A DNA stretch of 64,000 nt, taken from the NCBI GenBank assembly GCA_963719525.1, contig CAVRCG010000004.1, positions 1,178,001 through 1,242,000 of the forward strand, in the 5' to 3' direction. Shown piece by piece: positions 26,085 through 36,565 of the stretch (the first letter of the stretch is position 1; every line of letters begins with the position of its first letter). The stretch comes from Bernardetia sp963719525 (lineage in GTDB: Bacteria > Bacteroidota > Bacteroidia > Cytophagales > Bernardetiaceae). A program made the position numbers and the translations under genes. The notes under the pieces are model-generated. The model was given only the letters and a program-made list of their open reading frames with translations. It made no database searches and was not told where the DNA came from.

Positions 26085-27509
26085 ATGAAAAAAACAAAGA
26101 ACTATGAGAAACTGACAAAATTTTTGAATCGTCCTATCGATATTGCACCTCTGATTTATGCAAGAATTATTCTAGGACTTTTGATGACCATTGAACTTTC
26201 TGGAGGAGGATTGTCGCCTTATGCAAAAACACTTGTTACAGGAGATTTACATTTTTCGTATTCTTTTGCTCCTTTTATAAAGCCTTGGTCAGAACCAATT
26301 TTGATGTACGCACATTTTGGACTCAATTTTATTTTGGGTATAATGGTAACGCTGGGTTTCAAATACAGATTTGCGTGTTTGGCAATGTTTGTTTCGGCTA
26401 CTTCAGTTTTTTTGATGGAAAAAACATTGTACATTAATCACATTTATTTGTATTGTATGCTGTTTTTAGTCTTTTCATTTTTACCTGCAAATAGAGCTTT
26501 TTCAGTTGATGCTCATCAAAATCCAGAAATAAAATCTTCCGAAGTTCCTGCGTGGACAATCTATTGTATTGTTTTTCAGCTTAGTATCGTATATTTTTAT
26601 GCAGGACTTGCCAAAATAAATATCAACTGGCTACATGCTCAACCCATGCAACTTTGGCTGGCTAATAAAAAAGACCATTTTATTCCTTATTTAGGAATCT
26701 TGCTTTCTCATAAATATCACGCTTTTTTGGTGGCGTATGGTGGAATTTTGTTTGACTTGCTTGTTGTTCCTCTTATGCTTTGGAAAAAAACGAGGAAAGT
26801 AACTTTCATTTTAGCTATCTTTTTTCACGCTACAAATGCCCTAACTTTTGGAATTGGTACTTTCCCTTGGTTTTCTATTGCTGCAACAGCTTTATTTTTT
26901 CCTCCTTCTGTTTTTCGTAATTGGTGGATTTTCAGGTACTTTGATAAAATGCTTCCCAAAGAAGGAACTAATCTTTTCAAGTATTCCGATTACTCAACAT
27001 TCTATCAAAAAATAGTTTATTCTTTCTTTATTTTATTTTTCATTGTACAATTTTTCCTTCCTTGGCGAGCTTATCTATATGGAGAAAATGCAGCGTGGAC
27101 AGAACAAGGACACTTTTTTTCTTGGAGAATGATGTTAAGAACCAAACGAGGAATTACTACTTTCAAAGTAAGTGATGCAAAATCTGACAAAAAAGAAACA
27201 GCTTATCCAAATAAACATTTATCATACAGACAGAAAAGTAAAATGGAAAAAGACCCTGATATGATACTTCAATACGTTCATTTTTTGGAGCAATATTACA
27301 AAAAAGAAAAAGGATATATACAGCCAATTATAAAAGTAGAATCTGAAATGTCTTTGAACAACAGGAAAAAGCAAACTTTCATTGACCCAAATGTAGATTT
27401 AACAAAAGAAAAACGAAGCTGGAAATTATACAAATGGGTAATTCCACTTACAGAAACTGAATATATTGAGAAAAATGAAACTAATACAAACGAAAATGGG
27501 AGCGATTAA
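26085..27509 (+). CDS. HTTM-domain protein, vitamin K gamma-carboxylase family
   Basis: 474 residues with about eight membrane segments. IDIAPLIYARIILGLLM at the N-terminus, the YAGLAKININWLHAQPM block (Lys177 aligns with the catalytic lysine of human gamma-glutamyl carboxylase, seen there in a GLKKLDADW context), FDLLVVPLMLW and FHATNALTFGIGTFPW are hallmarks of the HTTM family. Bacterial members have uncertain substrates, since most bacteria lack the vertebrate clotting proteins. The last 150 residues are soluble and charged. A near-perfect promoter abuts the start codon. Confidence 0.85.
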   Translation: MKKTKNYEKLTKFLNRPIDIAPLIYARIILGLLMTIELSGGGLSPYAKTLVTGDLHFSYSFAPFIKPWSEPILMYAHFGLNFILGIMVTLGFKYRFACLAMFVSATSVFLMEKTLYINHIYLYCMLFLVFSFLPANRAFSVDAHQNPEIKSSEVPAWTIYCIVFQLSIVYFYAGLAKININWLHAQPMQLWLANKKDHFIPYLGILLSHKYHAFLVAYGGILFDLLVVPLMLWKKTRKVTFILAIFFHATNALTFGIGTFPWFSIAATALFFPPSVFRNWWIFRYFDKMLPKEGTNLFKYSDYSTFYQKIVYSFFILFFIVQFFLPWRAYLYGENAAWTEQGHFFSWRMMLRTKRGITTFKVSDAKSDKKETAYPNKHLSYRQKSKMEKDPDMILQYVHFLEQYYKKEKGYIQPIIKVESEMSLNNRKKQTFIDPNVDLTKEKRSWKLYKWVIPLTETEYIEKNETNTNENGSD

Positions 27510-27651
27510 AATTTGAACTTTTGAGATAAAAGCTATTTTTTAAAATCACTATTATCATTTAACTTTGTAATCATAAGTAGCTGACATTTTCTAAGTGTCA
27601 GAAAATAACATTTAAGAATTATTAGCCACCGAAGAAATTATAATAAAAGCT

Positions 27652-28542
27652 ATGAAAAATATATTTACAGGAACAGGAATTGCATTAGTTACGCCTTTTG
27701 ACAAAAATAAAAATGTAGATTTTGATGCGCTCAAAAAACTACTTCAACATACACAAGACCACGTAGAATTTTGGGTCGTTCATGGTACAACAGGCGAAGC
27801 AGCCACAACTACAAGACAAGAAAAAAGAGAAATTTTTGATTTTATAGCTGAAAATAATCCTAAAAAATTACCTTTAGTTTATGGTTTGGCGTGGAATGAT
27901 ACAAGACAATTAATAGAATTAATCGGAAAATCTAACTTAGAAGGTGTTTCTGCTCTGCTTTCGGCTTCTCCTTCTTACAACAAACCCACACAAGAAGGAA
28001 TTTATAGGCATTATATGGAAATGGCAGATGCAAGTCCGAAACCTATTATTTTGTACAATGTTCCGAGCAGAACAGCATCAAACATTGAAGCAAAAACAAC
28101 GCTTAGACTGGCGCAACATCAAAATATTATTGGAACAAAAGAAGCTTCTGGAGATATGAATCAATGTATCGAAATATTGAGAAATCAACCAGAAGATTTT
28201 ATAGTACTTTCTGGAGATGATGCCCTTACACTTCCTCTTATTTCTCTTGGTGCAGACGGAGCGATTGGAGTAATTGCGAATGCCTATCCAAAAGAATTTG
28301 GTAATCTTACTCGTGCTGCTTTGAATGGAGATTATAAAAAAGCAAACCAATATTTGTATCAACTCTTTCCATTATTCAAACATTTATTTGTAGAAAGTAA
28401 TCCAGTCGGAATCAAAGAAATTTTGGGTTTAATGAATATAATGAAACCAGATGTAAGGCTTCCATTATTGAATGCTTCAAAAGAATTAAGTAAAAATTTT
28501 GATTTAGAAATGAAAAAAATGCAAGACCTTCAAATAGCTTAA
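27652..28542 (+). CDS. dapA: 4-hydroxy-tetrahydrodipicolinate synthase
   Basis: 296 residues, full length. Condenses pyruvate and aspartate semialdehyde in lysine and diaminopimelate synthesis. HGTTGEA (44-50), SYNKPTQEG, Tyr135 in LYNVPSRT and the Schiff-base lysine Lys163 in GTKEASGD are all present, as is GADGAIGV. Cytosolic. The gene stands alone; the first Met (27652) follows an A-rich leader. Related aldolases (N-acetylneuraminate lyase) lack the YNVPSRT arrangement, so DapA is preferred. Confidence 0.94.
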   Translation: MKNIFTGTGIALVTPFDKNKNVDFDALKKLLQHTQDHVEFWVVHGTTGEAATTTRQEKREIFDFIAENNPKKLPLVYGLAWNDTRQLIELIGKSNLEGVSALLSASPSYNKPTQEGIYRHYMEMADASPKPIILYNVPSRTASNIEAKTTLRLAQHQNIIGTKEASGDMNQCIEILRNQPEDFIVLSGDDALTLPLISLGADGAIGVIANAYPKEFGNLTRAALNGDYKKANQYLYQLFPLFKHLFVESNPVGIKEILGLMNIMKPDVRLPLLNASKELSKNFDLEMKKMQDLQIA

Positions 28543-29509
28543 AAACACATTATTTACCCTAAAAACGATGTTTTTTATAGTTTTGATAGTATTACTTAAA
28601 AGTAAACCTATTAGTGTTTGTTATAGAAAATTTAGATTAATTAAAACATTTCTTGATAAAATACTGTTGTATATATGTAACGTCGCTCAAAAGAGAGCTA
28701 CTTTACAAATTTCATTTTCTCATTCAAAATGCGATAAGTGAATAGAAATTAAAATCTTTTTCTTAGTTTTTAGTCAATTTTATTGGTCTATTAATTAAAA
28801 TTACAGAATTAGTTTTAAGTTAAATTAGAAGCAAACAGAATAAGTTTATAAGAATTTCTATAATCAAACCGATTTATTATAGTCGTTAGGTTATGGTTTT
28901 TATAAAATTTTACACCGTTTGCGTTTTTTGATTATTCTTGAATTAATTTGAAGGTAAGATTTTAATTTTTATCGTTTATCCGAATTAGGAAAATGAAAAT
29001 GTTTGGAAGAAACAGTTTTTTTGATATTTTTCAAATCTGTAAAGGCTAATTACGATTACTCTTGTATTTAATTTTGTGTCAATTTTTAAAATTTTGAAAT
29101 CTTTAGATTTAAAATAAAGGCTTCAATGTTCTAACAAAATCATAAAATTAATATATAATATGTAATTGTTAAAAGAGATTTCAACGCTTATTTTACGTTC
29201 AGTTTGTGAATAAAAGTAAGTAGCATTTCTATCAAGTCTTTATATCTAAAACCAAGATTTTTTCATAAAGTTTCAATTATACATAGAACTAAATTTGTAC
29301 AATCGCAATAAAGAAAGGGTCAGAATTTATGAATTAGTTTTATCACGCTTGAGAAAGTTTGGTATTCATATCTTCAACTGAAAAAATATCCTTACGTAAT
29401 TAATAACTTTAATTTTTAATTGTTTTATAATTTGTTCTCTTAGAATAAATATATATAATCGATAGAAATTAAAAAATAATTCATTCATTTAATTAAACAG
29501 AAATCCAGA
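28543..29509. other. Long gene-free stretch
   Basis: 967 bases, strongly AT-rich, with no open frame of note on either strand and no recognised RNA or repeat. It probably contains the dapA 3' end and the regulatory region of the L,D-transpeptidase gene, but its length is unusual for this window. Confidence 0.4.
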
Positions 29510-30373
29510 ATGCAAAGAATCGTATTGAGCGGCAGTATAGCCGTACTCGTACTTCTCTTTTTCGGATTTTCTAAATTTTTTGCAACTGCTTCCAATACGA
29601 ACAGTTCGCTAGAAAGTGCATCAAAAGTAGATGCTTTTCCGTCAAAAGAACTTAAAATAGAGAATACTTCTATCGCTTTTGAAAATCATATTAAAGCTAT
29701 GTATCAAAAGTTGAACTTGAAAAAAGCAGAATTAGAGTATGCACCTTTCAAGACAGCTTATACAGGTTATTTAAACTTGAAAGCTAAAGGAGAACTCAAA
29801 AAAGAAATATTGACAATCTTAGATTTTACAAAATCTTCTCGCTTTGAGCGTATGTGGATTATTGATATGAAGAATCAAAAACTTATTCGCAGAGAATTAG
29901 TAGCTCATGGCAAAAATTCTGGACACGATAAAGTTACTTCGTATTCTAATACTCACAATTCTAATCAAAGTAGTATGGGATTTTATGTAACTGATGCTCC
30001 TTATATTGGTGGAAACGGCATCTCGATGCTTATCAATGGAATGGACAAAGGGTATAACTGTCAGGCGAGAAGTCGTGCTGTAGTGATGCATGGTGCAAAC
30101 TATGTAAACCCAAAAACTATGAACCGTAATGGTAGATTAGGCAGAAGTTATGGTTGTCCTGCTGTAGAAATGCACAAGGCAAAAGAAATCATTGATTATG
30201 TTAAGCAAGGCTCTTGTCTTTTCATTTATTCTAATAACAAGAAATATATGAAAACAAGTAAGTGGCTTAATTTGGAAAAAGCAACAACATTTTTTGCTGA
30301 AAATATACAGCATAACGCAGTAAACGTACCGAGTACGGCTAGTGTTAAGACTGAAAAAAATACAAAAGGATAA
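29510..30373 (+). CDS. Murein L,D-transpeptidase catalytic-domain family protein
   Basis: 287 residues. N-terminal signal or anchor (VLSGSIAVLVLLFFGFSKFF), then a linker, then a catalytic domain with RAVVMHGANYV (His about 194) and LGRSYGCPAV (Cys216), the HG...S-x-GCPA signature of the YkuD_2 group. Such proteins modify peptidoglycan cross-links in the periplasm. A tail of about 40 residues rich in N, T and K follows. Preceded by nearly 1 kb of non-coding DNA. Confidence 0.85.
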   Translation: MQRIVLSGSIAVLVLLFFGFSKFFATASNTNSSLESASKVDAFPSKELKIENTSIAFENHIKAMYQKLNLKKAELEYAPFKTAYTGYLNLKAKGELKKEILTILDFTKSSRFERMWIIDMKNQKLIRRELVAHGKNSGHDKVTSYSNTHNSNQSSMGFYVTDAPYIGGNGISMLINGMDKGYNCQARSRAVVMHGANYVNPKTMNRNGRLGRSYGCPAVEMHKAKEIIDYVKQGSCLFIYSNNKKYMKTSKWLNLEKATTFFAENIQHNAVNVPSTASVKTEKNTKG

Positions 30374-30559
30374 ATTTTGATGGATAATTCGTAATTGACA
30401 ATAACTAGATAATTGAACGGCTAACTACTTAGTAACTTATTTATCATTTTAACTACAAATTATTTGATTGAAATAAAATAAGATATTTAGAATAAAAACA
30501 TATAAATATCGAATTTGAAAACGATTTGAAAATTAATTTATTTTTAATATTTTATTTTC

Positions 30560-30715
30560 TAATCAGTTATCCATTTTGTGTTTGCTTCAAAACAACAACG
30601 CTTGAAAGTCGCAATTTGGCTGGTATTTTCAACTTCGAAAACTAGATAAGTGAAATGGCTTGTCCATTCGCTTCTAACAAAATAATAGCTTTTATCGCTA
30701 GATTCATTTTTTGAG
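30560..30715 (-). pseudogene. 3'-terminal fragment of an lpxH paralogue
   Basis: The minus strand encodes about 50 codons (SYYF...EWTSHFTYLVFEVENTSQ ... KWITD, stop) that closely match the last 50 residues of the LpxH gene at 34765-35640. A 42-base block is identical in both. There is no upstream part, so this is the remnant of a duplicated lpxH 3' end. It sits on the far side of the subtilase gene, in the same orientation as the intact copy. Confidence 0.88.
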
Positions 30716-31279
30716 TCTTCGGTAAGAGCTATTATTTTTTTTGTCTTAATTTTTTTACGTTCTCTTTCTTGTTCTTGTTCTTGTTCTTGTTGTGTTCTGC
30801 TAATAATGGTTCTATCACAAATTAAGAAAAATGATACCTACTAAAATTATTTATCAACGAATTTGGATTAAAACCATTATAGTTTATTACATTAACTATT
30901 ATAAAGTACTTCACTATTTTTCTGATAAATCGGATATTTAAAGATTTCTTTATTTTATTTTTCTAATACAGACATTTTTTTTGATAAAAATCTGAAACAA
31001 ATAAGAGTAGTAAAAAATGTATAAAAAAGTAGCTAAAGATGTTACGACAATTTTTTGTTGTTTTATTTGAAAATATAATAAAAGTAAAAAGCAAATTTAG
31101 AATTGTCTGAATAGACTAATTAATTCAAAATAAAAGTTTGAGTAAGTCTTGTTTTATAAAATTATAATTTATATAATTGCAATAAATCAATATTTCATAC
31201 ATTTGTGAGAGCGAATGTAAAATACTATTTAATTTAATACTGACATAATTACTCATTATTCCCCCTTTACATTATTAAT
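30716..31279. other. Intergenic with hexamer repeat
   Basis: Contains four perfect copies of cttgtt (30768-30791) and then AT-rich sequence leading to the subtilase start. No gene is seen. The stretch must hold the subtilase promoter. Confidence 0.5.
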
Positions 31280-34200
31280 ATGCAAATCAAGAAAAAATTA
31301 GGCTTAGCAGCTCTTTTAGTAGGACTTAGTTTTACGGCTTACGGACAAAATCAACAAGAGAAAGCCAAAATCCTTTTAGAAACAAACGTTGTAAAACTAG
31401 ACGAAATTTCTAAAACTCAATCCACACTCTACAAACAACGCAAAATTGAAGCAATTGCTTTTGCTAAAAAGAATGGTTTGGAAGTCTTTCAAACTCTAAA
31501 AGATGGCAGAGTAGCCGAACTACAGTTTATAGATAGATTTGGAAATCCAATATATTACATAACCACTAGCAACCTAAATGCTGCAAAGACAACTCGTGCT
31601 GACAAACTTTGGTCTGGTGGAGCTTTAGGTTTAAATTTGAATGGACAAGGAATGATTGTTGGCGAATGGGATGGTCGTTCAATACGTGTTACACATCAAG
31701 AGTTTGGAGGTAGAGTTATTCAAAAAGATGGTGTTCCCTTCACATCTGCAAATGGTAATAACGACCACGCCACACACGTAGCAGGTACAATGATGGCAAC
31801 AGGTGTAAATGCCAATGTAAAAGGGGCATCACATCAATCTACACTTTGGGCAAATGAATGGAATAATGATGAGGCTGAAGTAACAAGTCAGGCAGCTCAA
31901 GGATTGATTCTCTCAAATCACTCTTATGGATATGCAGCTCAATATCTTTCTGAATATCAATTTGGATATTACGATGATCAAGCTGCTACATGGGATGATA
32001 TTACTTATAATGCACCTTATTTTCTCCCTGTAAAAGCAGCAGGAAATGATAGAGGAAGTTATAATACAGGTAAAGGGGGATATGATTTGGTAACTGGTTT
32101 TGCGACTTCAAAAAATGCACTTGTTGTGGCAGCCGTTTCTTCTGTAACTAATTATACAGGAGCTGGCAGTGTTAGTATGTCAAGTTTTAGCTCTTGGGGA
32201 CCAACTGATGACGGACGTATAAAGCCAGATATTTCAGGTTGTGGAGTAAGTGTATATTCTACATCAAGTTCTGGAAATTCTTCATACAATACAAAATCAG
32301 GTACATCAATGGCAAGCCCTAATGTAACAGGAACATTATTGCTTGTTCAACAACATTACAAAAACTTAAATAGTGGAAACTTTATGCGTTCGGCTACTCT
32401 TAGAGGTTTGGCTATTCATACAGCAGACGAAGCAGGCAATGCAAACGGACCCGATTATCGTTTTGGTTGGGGATTATTAAATGCTGAAAAAGCAGTAAAT
32501 CTTATCACAAATAAAGGTACGAGTTCGGTAATTGATGAAAAAGTATTAGCAAACAACGGAACATATTCGTTACAAGTAACTGCAACAAGTTCTTCTCCTT
32601 TGGAAGTTACTGTTTGTTGGACAGATCCTAAAGGTACACCTGTTTCAGGAAATCAAATAGACAACGGTGCAGTTATGCTTGTGAATGATTTAGATGTGCG
32701 TGTAACAGGAGGTGGAACTACAAATTTTCCTTGGGTATTGAATCCAGCATCACCAAATAGTGGAGCTACAAAAGGAGATAATTTTAGAGATAATGTAGAA
32801 AAAGTATATATTGCCAACCCAATTGCTGGTCAGACTTATACAATTACAGTTTCGCATAAAGGCTCTTTACAATCTAATGCACAAGCATATTCATTAATTG
32901 TATCAGGTGTAAATTTGGGAACAACTGCTCCAACGTGTGGAATTACTGGCTCATCAAACGCATCAAGTATTACTAATTCAGGAGCTACTTTCAACTGGTC
33001 TGCAGTAAGTGGAGCTACAAGTTATACCGTTCGTTTTCGTCAGGTAGGAACAACTACTTGGGCAAACTTAACTCCTACTACCTCTACTTCAGTAAGTACA
33101 ACATTACTCGCATCTGCTACAAATTACGAATTTCAAGTGCGTACAAATTGTGGTTCTTCTTCAAGCGAATATTCTGCAAGTAGCACCTTCACAACAACTG
33201 GTGGTGGCACAACAACTCCAACATATTGTGAATCAAAGGGAAATAATAGTTCGTATGAATGGATTGCTGGCGTTCAAATTGGGTCATTTACTAATACAAG
33301 TGGAAATGATGGAGGTTATTCCGACAAAACTTCTACAACTGCAACTTTAGTACAAGGAAGTGCAAATGCTCTCGCACTTACTCCTGGATTTTCTGGACAG
33401 GCTTATAATGAGTACTGGAAAATTTGGATTGATTACAACAAAGATGGAGATTTTGAAGATGCAGGCGAACTAGTTTTCGATGCAGGTTCTTTAAACAATG
33501 CTGCTGTATTAGGAACATTAACTATTGCTTCGAATGCAGCTACTGGAAAAACTCGTATGAGAGTATCGATGAAATATAATGGAGCGCAAACTACTTGTGA
33601 AGCCTTTACGTATGGAGAAGTTGAAGATTATTCTGTAAATATTACTCCAAATTCAACACCTTCTTGTGGTCTTCCTACTGGTTTGGCTACTTCGGCAGTT
33701 ACATCTAGCTCGTTTACTGCATCTTGGTCAGCCGTCAGTAGTGCAGTTTCTTATGATGTGCGTGTCCGTTCTAATGGTGGAAGTTGGTCATCTTTTAATA
33801 GTACTTCTACTTCTCTCAACCTTACAGGTGCAGCATCTTCTACGGCTTATGAAGTTCAAGTTCGTGCAAATTGTGCAAGTGTTAGTAGTGCATATTCTGC
33901 AAGTGTATTTGTTACAACTTCTGCTCCTCCAGTATTAAATTATTGTGCATCAAAAGGAAATAGTGTGGCCGATGAATGGATTCAGCGTGTTCGTTTGGGT
34001 TCTATTGATAACAATTCTGGTTCGAATGGTGGTTATGGAGATTTTACTAATCTTTCTACAACACTTACTAAAGGAGTTGCTAGTACAATCACAATTAATC
34101 CAACTTGGTCTGGTACAACATATAGTGAAGCCTATAATGTATGGATTGATTACAATCAAGATGGAGATTTTGATGACTCAGGAGAAGCCGTTTACACACG

Positions 34201-34678
34201 TACTCGTTCTACATCTACACAAGTAAGTGGCTCATTTACAGTACCTTCTTCGGCAGCAAATGGTGCAACTCGTATGCGTGTATCGATGAAATACAATGCA
34301 AATGCTACTCCTTGTGAAGCATTCTCGTATGGAGAAGTTGAAGATTATACAGTAGTGATTACTTCGCCTAATGAAGCTAATATAAATCCAGTAACTAGTC
34401 CAGTTTATGTTACTTATGACGATGTAGTTTCGGCAAGTCCAGATTTTGCTTTTGTCGCTTATCCAAATCCTGCAACTTCTGTATTAAATATTAAATTAGG
34501 TTATTTCGGAATTGATTCTGAATTGGTAGTCTATAGTATTACTGGTGCAGAAATGATGCGTACTTCACTTAGTGAGCAAAATGTATCGCTTGATATTTCG
34601 AAATTAGCAAGAGGAATGTACATTTTGAGTGTAAATAGTGGACGTAAGGTGGAAACAATTAAATTTGTTAAAGAGTAA
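31280..34678 (+). CDS. Secreted subtilisin-like protease with FN3, GEVED and T9SS sorting domains
   Basis: 1132 residues. Signal peptide (cleavage near 23), then an S8 protease domain with Asp131 (GEWDG), His163 (NNDHATHVAG) and the GTSMASPN serine, a C-terminal beta domain, a fibronectin III repeat, a GEVED domain (DYNKDGDFEDAGE), a second FN3, a second GEVED (DYNQDGDFDDSGE) and a T9SS type A sorting domain (FVAYPNPATSVLNIKL ... ISKLARGMYILSV). It should be exported by Sec and then across the outer membrane by the type IX system, as an extracellular protease. The FN3-GEVED pairs are clearly duplicated. Terminator follows. Confidence 0.95.
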   Translation: MQIKKKLGLAALLVGLSFTAYGQNQQEKAKILLETNVVKLDEISKTQSTLYKQRKIEAIAFAKKNGLEVFQTLKDGRVAELQFIDRFGNPIYYITTSNLNAAKTTRADKLWSGGALGLNLNGQGMIVGEWDGRSIRVTHQEFGGRVIQKDGVPFTSANGNNDHATHVAGTMMATGVNANVKGASHQSTLWANEWNNDEAEVTSQAAQGLILSNHSYGYAAQYLSEYQFGYYDDQAATWDDITYNAPYFLPVKAAGNDRGSYNTGKGGYDLVTGFATSKNALVVAAVSSVTNYTGAGSVSMSSFSSWGPTDDGRIKPDISGCGVSVYSTSSSGNSSYNTKSGTSMASPNVTGTLLLVQQHYKNLNSGNFMRSATLRGLAIHTADEAGNANGPDYRFGWGLLNAEKAVNLITNKGTSSVIDEKVLANNGTYSLQVTATSSSPLEVTVCWTDPKGTPVSGNQIDNGAVMLVNDLDVRVTGGGTTNFPWVLNPASPNSGATKGDNFRDNVEKVYIANPIAGQTYTITVSHKGSLQSNAQAYSLIVSGVNLGTTAPTCGITGSSNASSITNSGATFNWSAVSGATSYTVRFRQVGTTTWANLTPTTSTSVSTTLLASATNYEFQVRTNCGSSSSEYSASSTFTTTGGGTTTPTYCESKGNNSSYEWIAGVQIGSFTNTSGNDGGYSDKTSTTATLVQGSANALALTPGFSGQAYNEYWKIWIDYNKDGDFEDAGELVFDAGSLNNAAVLGTLTIASNAATGKTRMRVSMKYNGAQTTCEAFTYGEVEDYSVNITPNSTPSCGLPTGLATSAVTSSSFTASWSAVSSAVSYDVRVRSNGGSWSSFNSTSTSLNLTGAASSTAYEVQVRANCASVSSAYSASVFVTTSAPPVLNYCASKGNSVADEWIQRVRLGSIDNNSGSNGGYGDFTNLSTTLTKGVASTITINPTWSGTTYSEAYNVWIDYNQDGDFDDSGEAVYTRTRSTSTQVSGSFTVPSSAANGATRMRVSMKYNANATPCEAFSYGEVEDYTVVITSPNEANINPVTSPVYVTYDDVVSASPDFAFVAYPNPATSVLNIKLGYFGIDSELVVYSITGAEMMRTSLSEQNVSLDISKLARGMYILSVNSGRKVETIKFVKE

Positions 34679-34720
34679 AAGTTAATTACGAATTACGATT
34701 TTAATTTGTTAATTGAAGAT

Positions 34721-34758
34721 AAAAAAGGCAATTCTATTTATTTAGAATTGCCTTTTTT
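34721..34758. terminator. Bidirectional terminator
   Basis: Stem aaaaaaggcaattcta / tagaattgcctttttt with a 6-base loop between the convergent subtilase and lpxH genes. Confidence 0.88.
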
Positions 34759-34764
34759 TATATT

Positions 34765-35640
34765 TTAATCAATAATCCATTGTGTATCTGCTTCAAAACT
34801 ATGACGCTTAAAAGTCGCAATTTGGCTGGTATTTTCAACTTCGAAAACTAGATAGGTAAAATGGTTTATCCATTCGCCTGTATTAAAATAATAGCTTTTA
34901 TCAGTAGATTCATTTTTTTCTGTACTAGAATTTTCGTTTTCTATCATTTCTATTTTTAAGGGCAAATGTCGATGCCCAAAAACATAATAATCTTGTGGAT
35001 TTTGCTGATGGATTTCTTCACAGTAATTGTAAAGCCATTCGTTTTGCTTTCCCTTATATTCTTCTACTTGTTTTGGTTTCTTAGTATCGACTTTCTTTGA
35101 GGGTTTGCGACTATCTGACCAAAAATGTGCTAAACCTATTCCTATATTTGGGTGCAACCATTCGAAAAAGAAACGACAAAAAGGATTTTTAAACAATGCT
35201 TTCTTCATAAATTTATACGAATAATCTCCATTTCCTAAGCCATCACCGTGTCCTAAATGTATTTTTTTGTTATTCCAATTTACAAATTGTGGTTGGTGAT
35301 ACACTTTTACACCCAACTCTTTTTCAAAATATCCAAACATCCATAAATCGTGATTTCCTGTAAAGAACACAACATCAATTCCACTATCTGTAATTTCTGC
35401 TATTTTTCCCTGTAATCGAACAAAACCTTTCGGAATTGCTTTTTTATATTCATACCAAAAATCAAAAATATCACCTAATAAAATAATGAGTTCGGCATCT
35501 TTACGAGCCATTTCCAAAAAACGAAGTATTTTTTTTTCTCTTTCACTAGAATCAAAACCTGCTGCATCTTTGGAATAGCCCAAATGAAAATCAGAAGCAA
35601 TATAAATTTTTTTGAAAGGAGAAAGAGTAATGTTGTGCAT
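34765..35640 (-). CDS. UDP-2,3-diacylglucosamine diphosphatase (LpxH-like)
   Basis: 291 residues from the ATG at 35638-35640; a longer frame starts with a non-ATG codon and lacks sense. Calcineurin-like metal motifs: IASDFHLG, LGDIFDFW, FFTGNHDLW, HLGHGDGLG and VFGHRHLP, all in order. LpxH removes UMP from UDP-2,3-diacylglucosamine in lipid A synthesis at the inner membrane. Bacteroidota enzymes of this kind have the same length and layout. A truncated copy of the 3' end lies at 30560-30715. Confidence 0.88.
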   Translation of the reverse strand: MHNITLSPFKKIYIASDFHLGYSKDAAGFDSSEREKKILRFLEMARKDAELIILLGDIFDFWYEYKKAIPKGFVRLQGKIAEITDSGIDVVFFTGNHDLWMFGYFEKELGVKVYHQPQFVNWNNKKIHLGHGDGLGNGDYSYKFMKKALFKNPFCRFFFEWLHPNIGIGLAHFWSDSRKPSKKVDTKKPKQVEEYKGKQNEWLYNYCEEIHQQNPQDYYVFGHRHLPLKIEMIENENSSTEKNESTDKSYYFNTGEWINHFTYLVFEVENTSQIATFKRHSFEADTQWIID

Positions 35641-35810
35641 AACAAGAAATTCTGTGTGTTCAGTTTCCCAAAACTGAACAAATATAACTGAATATAATTT
35701 TCGCTTTTGGGAAAGCGAACGCACAAACAAATTAAAAAAAGAAAACCAACGCTAAACTAATAGAGTTGGTTTTCAAAGATTTTCAAAGATATTTTTTCAA
35801 AAACTATAAA

Positions 35811-36191
35811 TTAAGCCTGTGAAGCAGTATAATTACCACGACGTTCTTTGATACGAGCAGCTTTACCCATACGACCACGTAAGTAATACAATCTTGCTCT
35901 ACGTACTTTACCACGACGAACCATATCAACACCTTCTACATTTGGAGATAAAAGTGCAAAGATACGCTCAACACCAACACCATTCGAAACCTTACGTACT
36001 GTAAAAGATTCTCCGTTTGTATTTGGGTTTTTGCGTTGAATAACTACGCCTTGATATTGCTGAGTACGCTCTTTATCGCCTTCTTTGATACGAACTCTTA
36101 CGTTTACGGTATCGCCAGCACGAAATTGAGGAAATTTTTTGCGAGCTTCTGCATTTGCAGCCTCTACCATCTGAATTAATTCATTTCTCAT
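35811..36191 (-). CDS. rplS: 50S ribosomal protein L19
   Basis: 126 residues; the usual L19 length of about 115 plus a short tail. Typical blocks are FRAGDTVNVRVRIKEGDKERTQQ, YQGVVIQRKN, FTVRKVSNGVGVERIF and VRRGKVRRARLYYLRGRMGKAARIKE. L19 lies at the 30S-50S interface. Monocistronic here, apart from the usual trmD neighbours, which are absent. ATG at 36189-36191. Confidence 0.96.
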   Translation of the reverse strand: MRNELIQMVEAANAEARKKFPQFRAGDTVNVRVRIKEGDKERTQQYQGVVIQRKNPNTNGESFTVRKVSNGVGVERIFALLSPNVEGVDMVRRGKVRRARLYYLRGRMGKAARIKERRGNYTASQA

Positions 36192-36565
36192 GAGAAACTA
36201 AATAGGTAAGTTTGAAATAAAGAGTTTAATAGATTAATATAATTTTGTTGTTGGTAAGGAATACCAATAACGGCATTTTATAATGCAATCCTCAAAGTAT
36301 AGTTCACAACTTGGGTTAAAAATAATTTTGGTTCTGAATGATTTTAATACTCATTTAATAAAATTAGTTATCATTGGTAAGGACACCAACAACCAACGGC
36401 TTCTATTAAAGACAGTCCAAAACTAAATTTTATTATTCTCATTTTCTTAATCAAAAGAAAAACAAGATAAGGGAAAATGTTGGAAGCTGTGCTTTTCAAA
36501 ACGAAACACAAAGGTAGATTTTTTTATTTGTTTTTGCAAAAAATATTCAAAAGTAGAAGACAGTT
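36192..36565. other. Intergenic upstream of rplS
   Basis: AT-rich with partial copies of the TTGGT/ACCAA theme (ttgttggtaaggaataccaa at 36245-36264; ggtaaggacaccaacaacca at 36375-36395) and otherwise no gene. It contains the rplS promoter. Confidence 0.4.
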
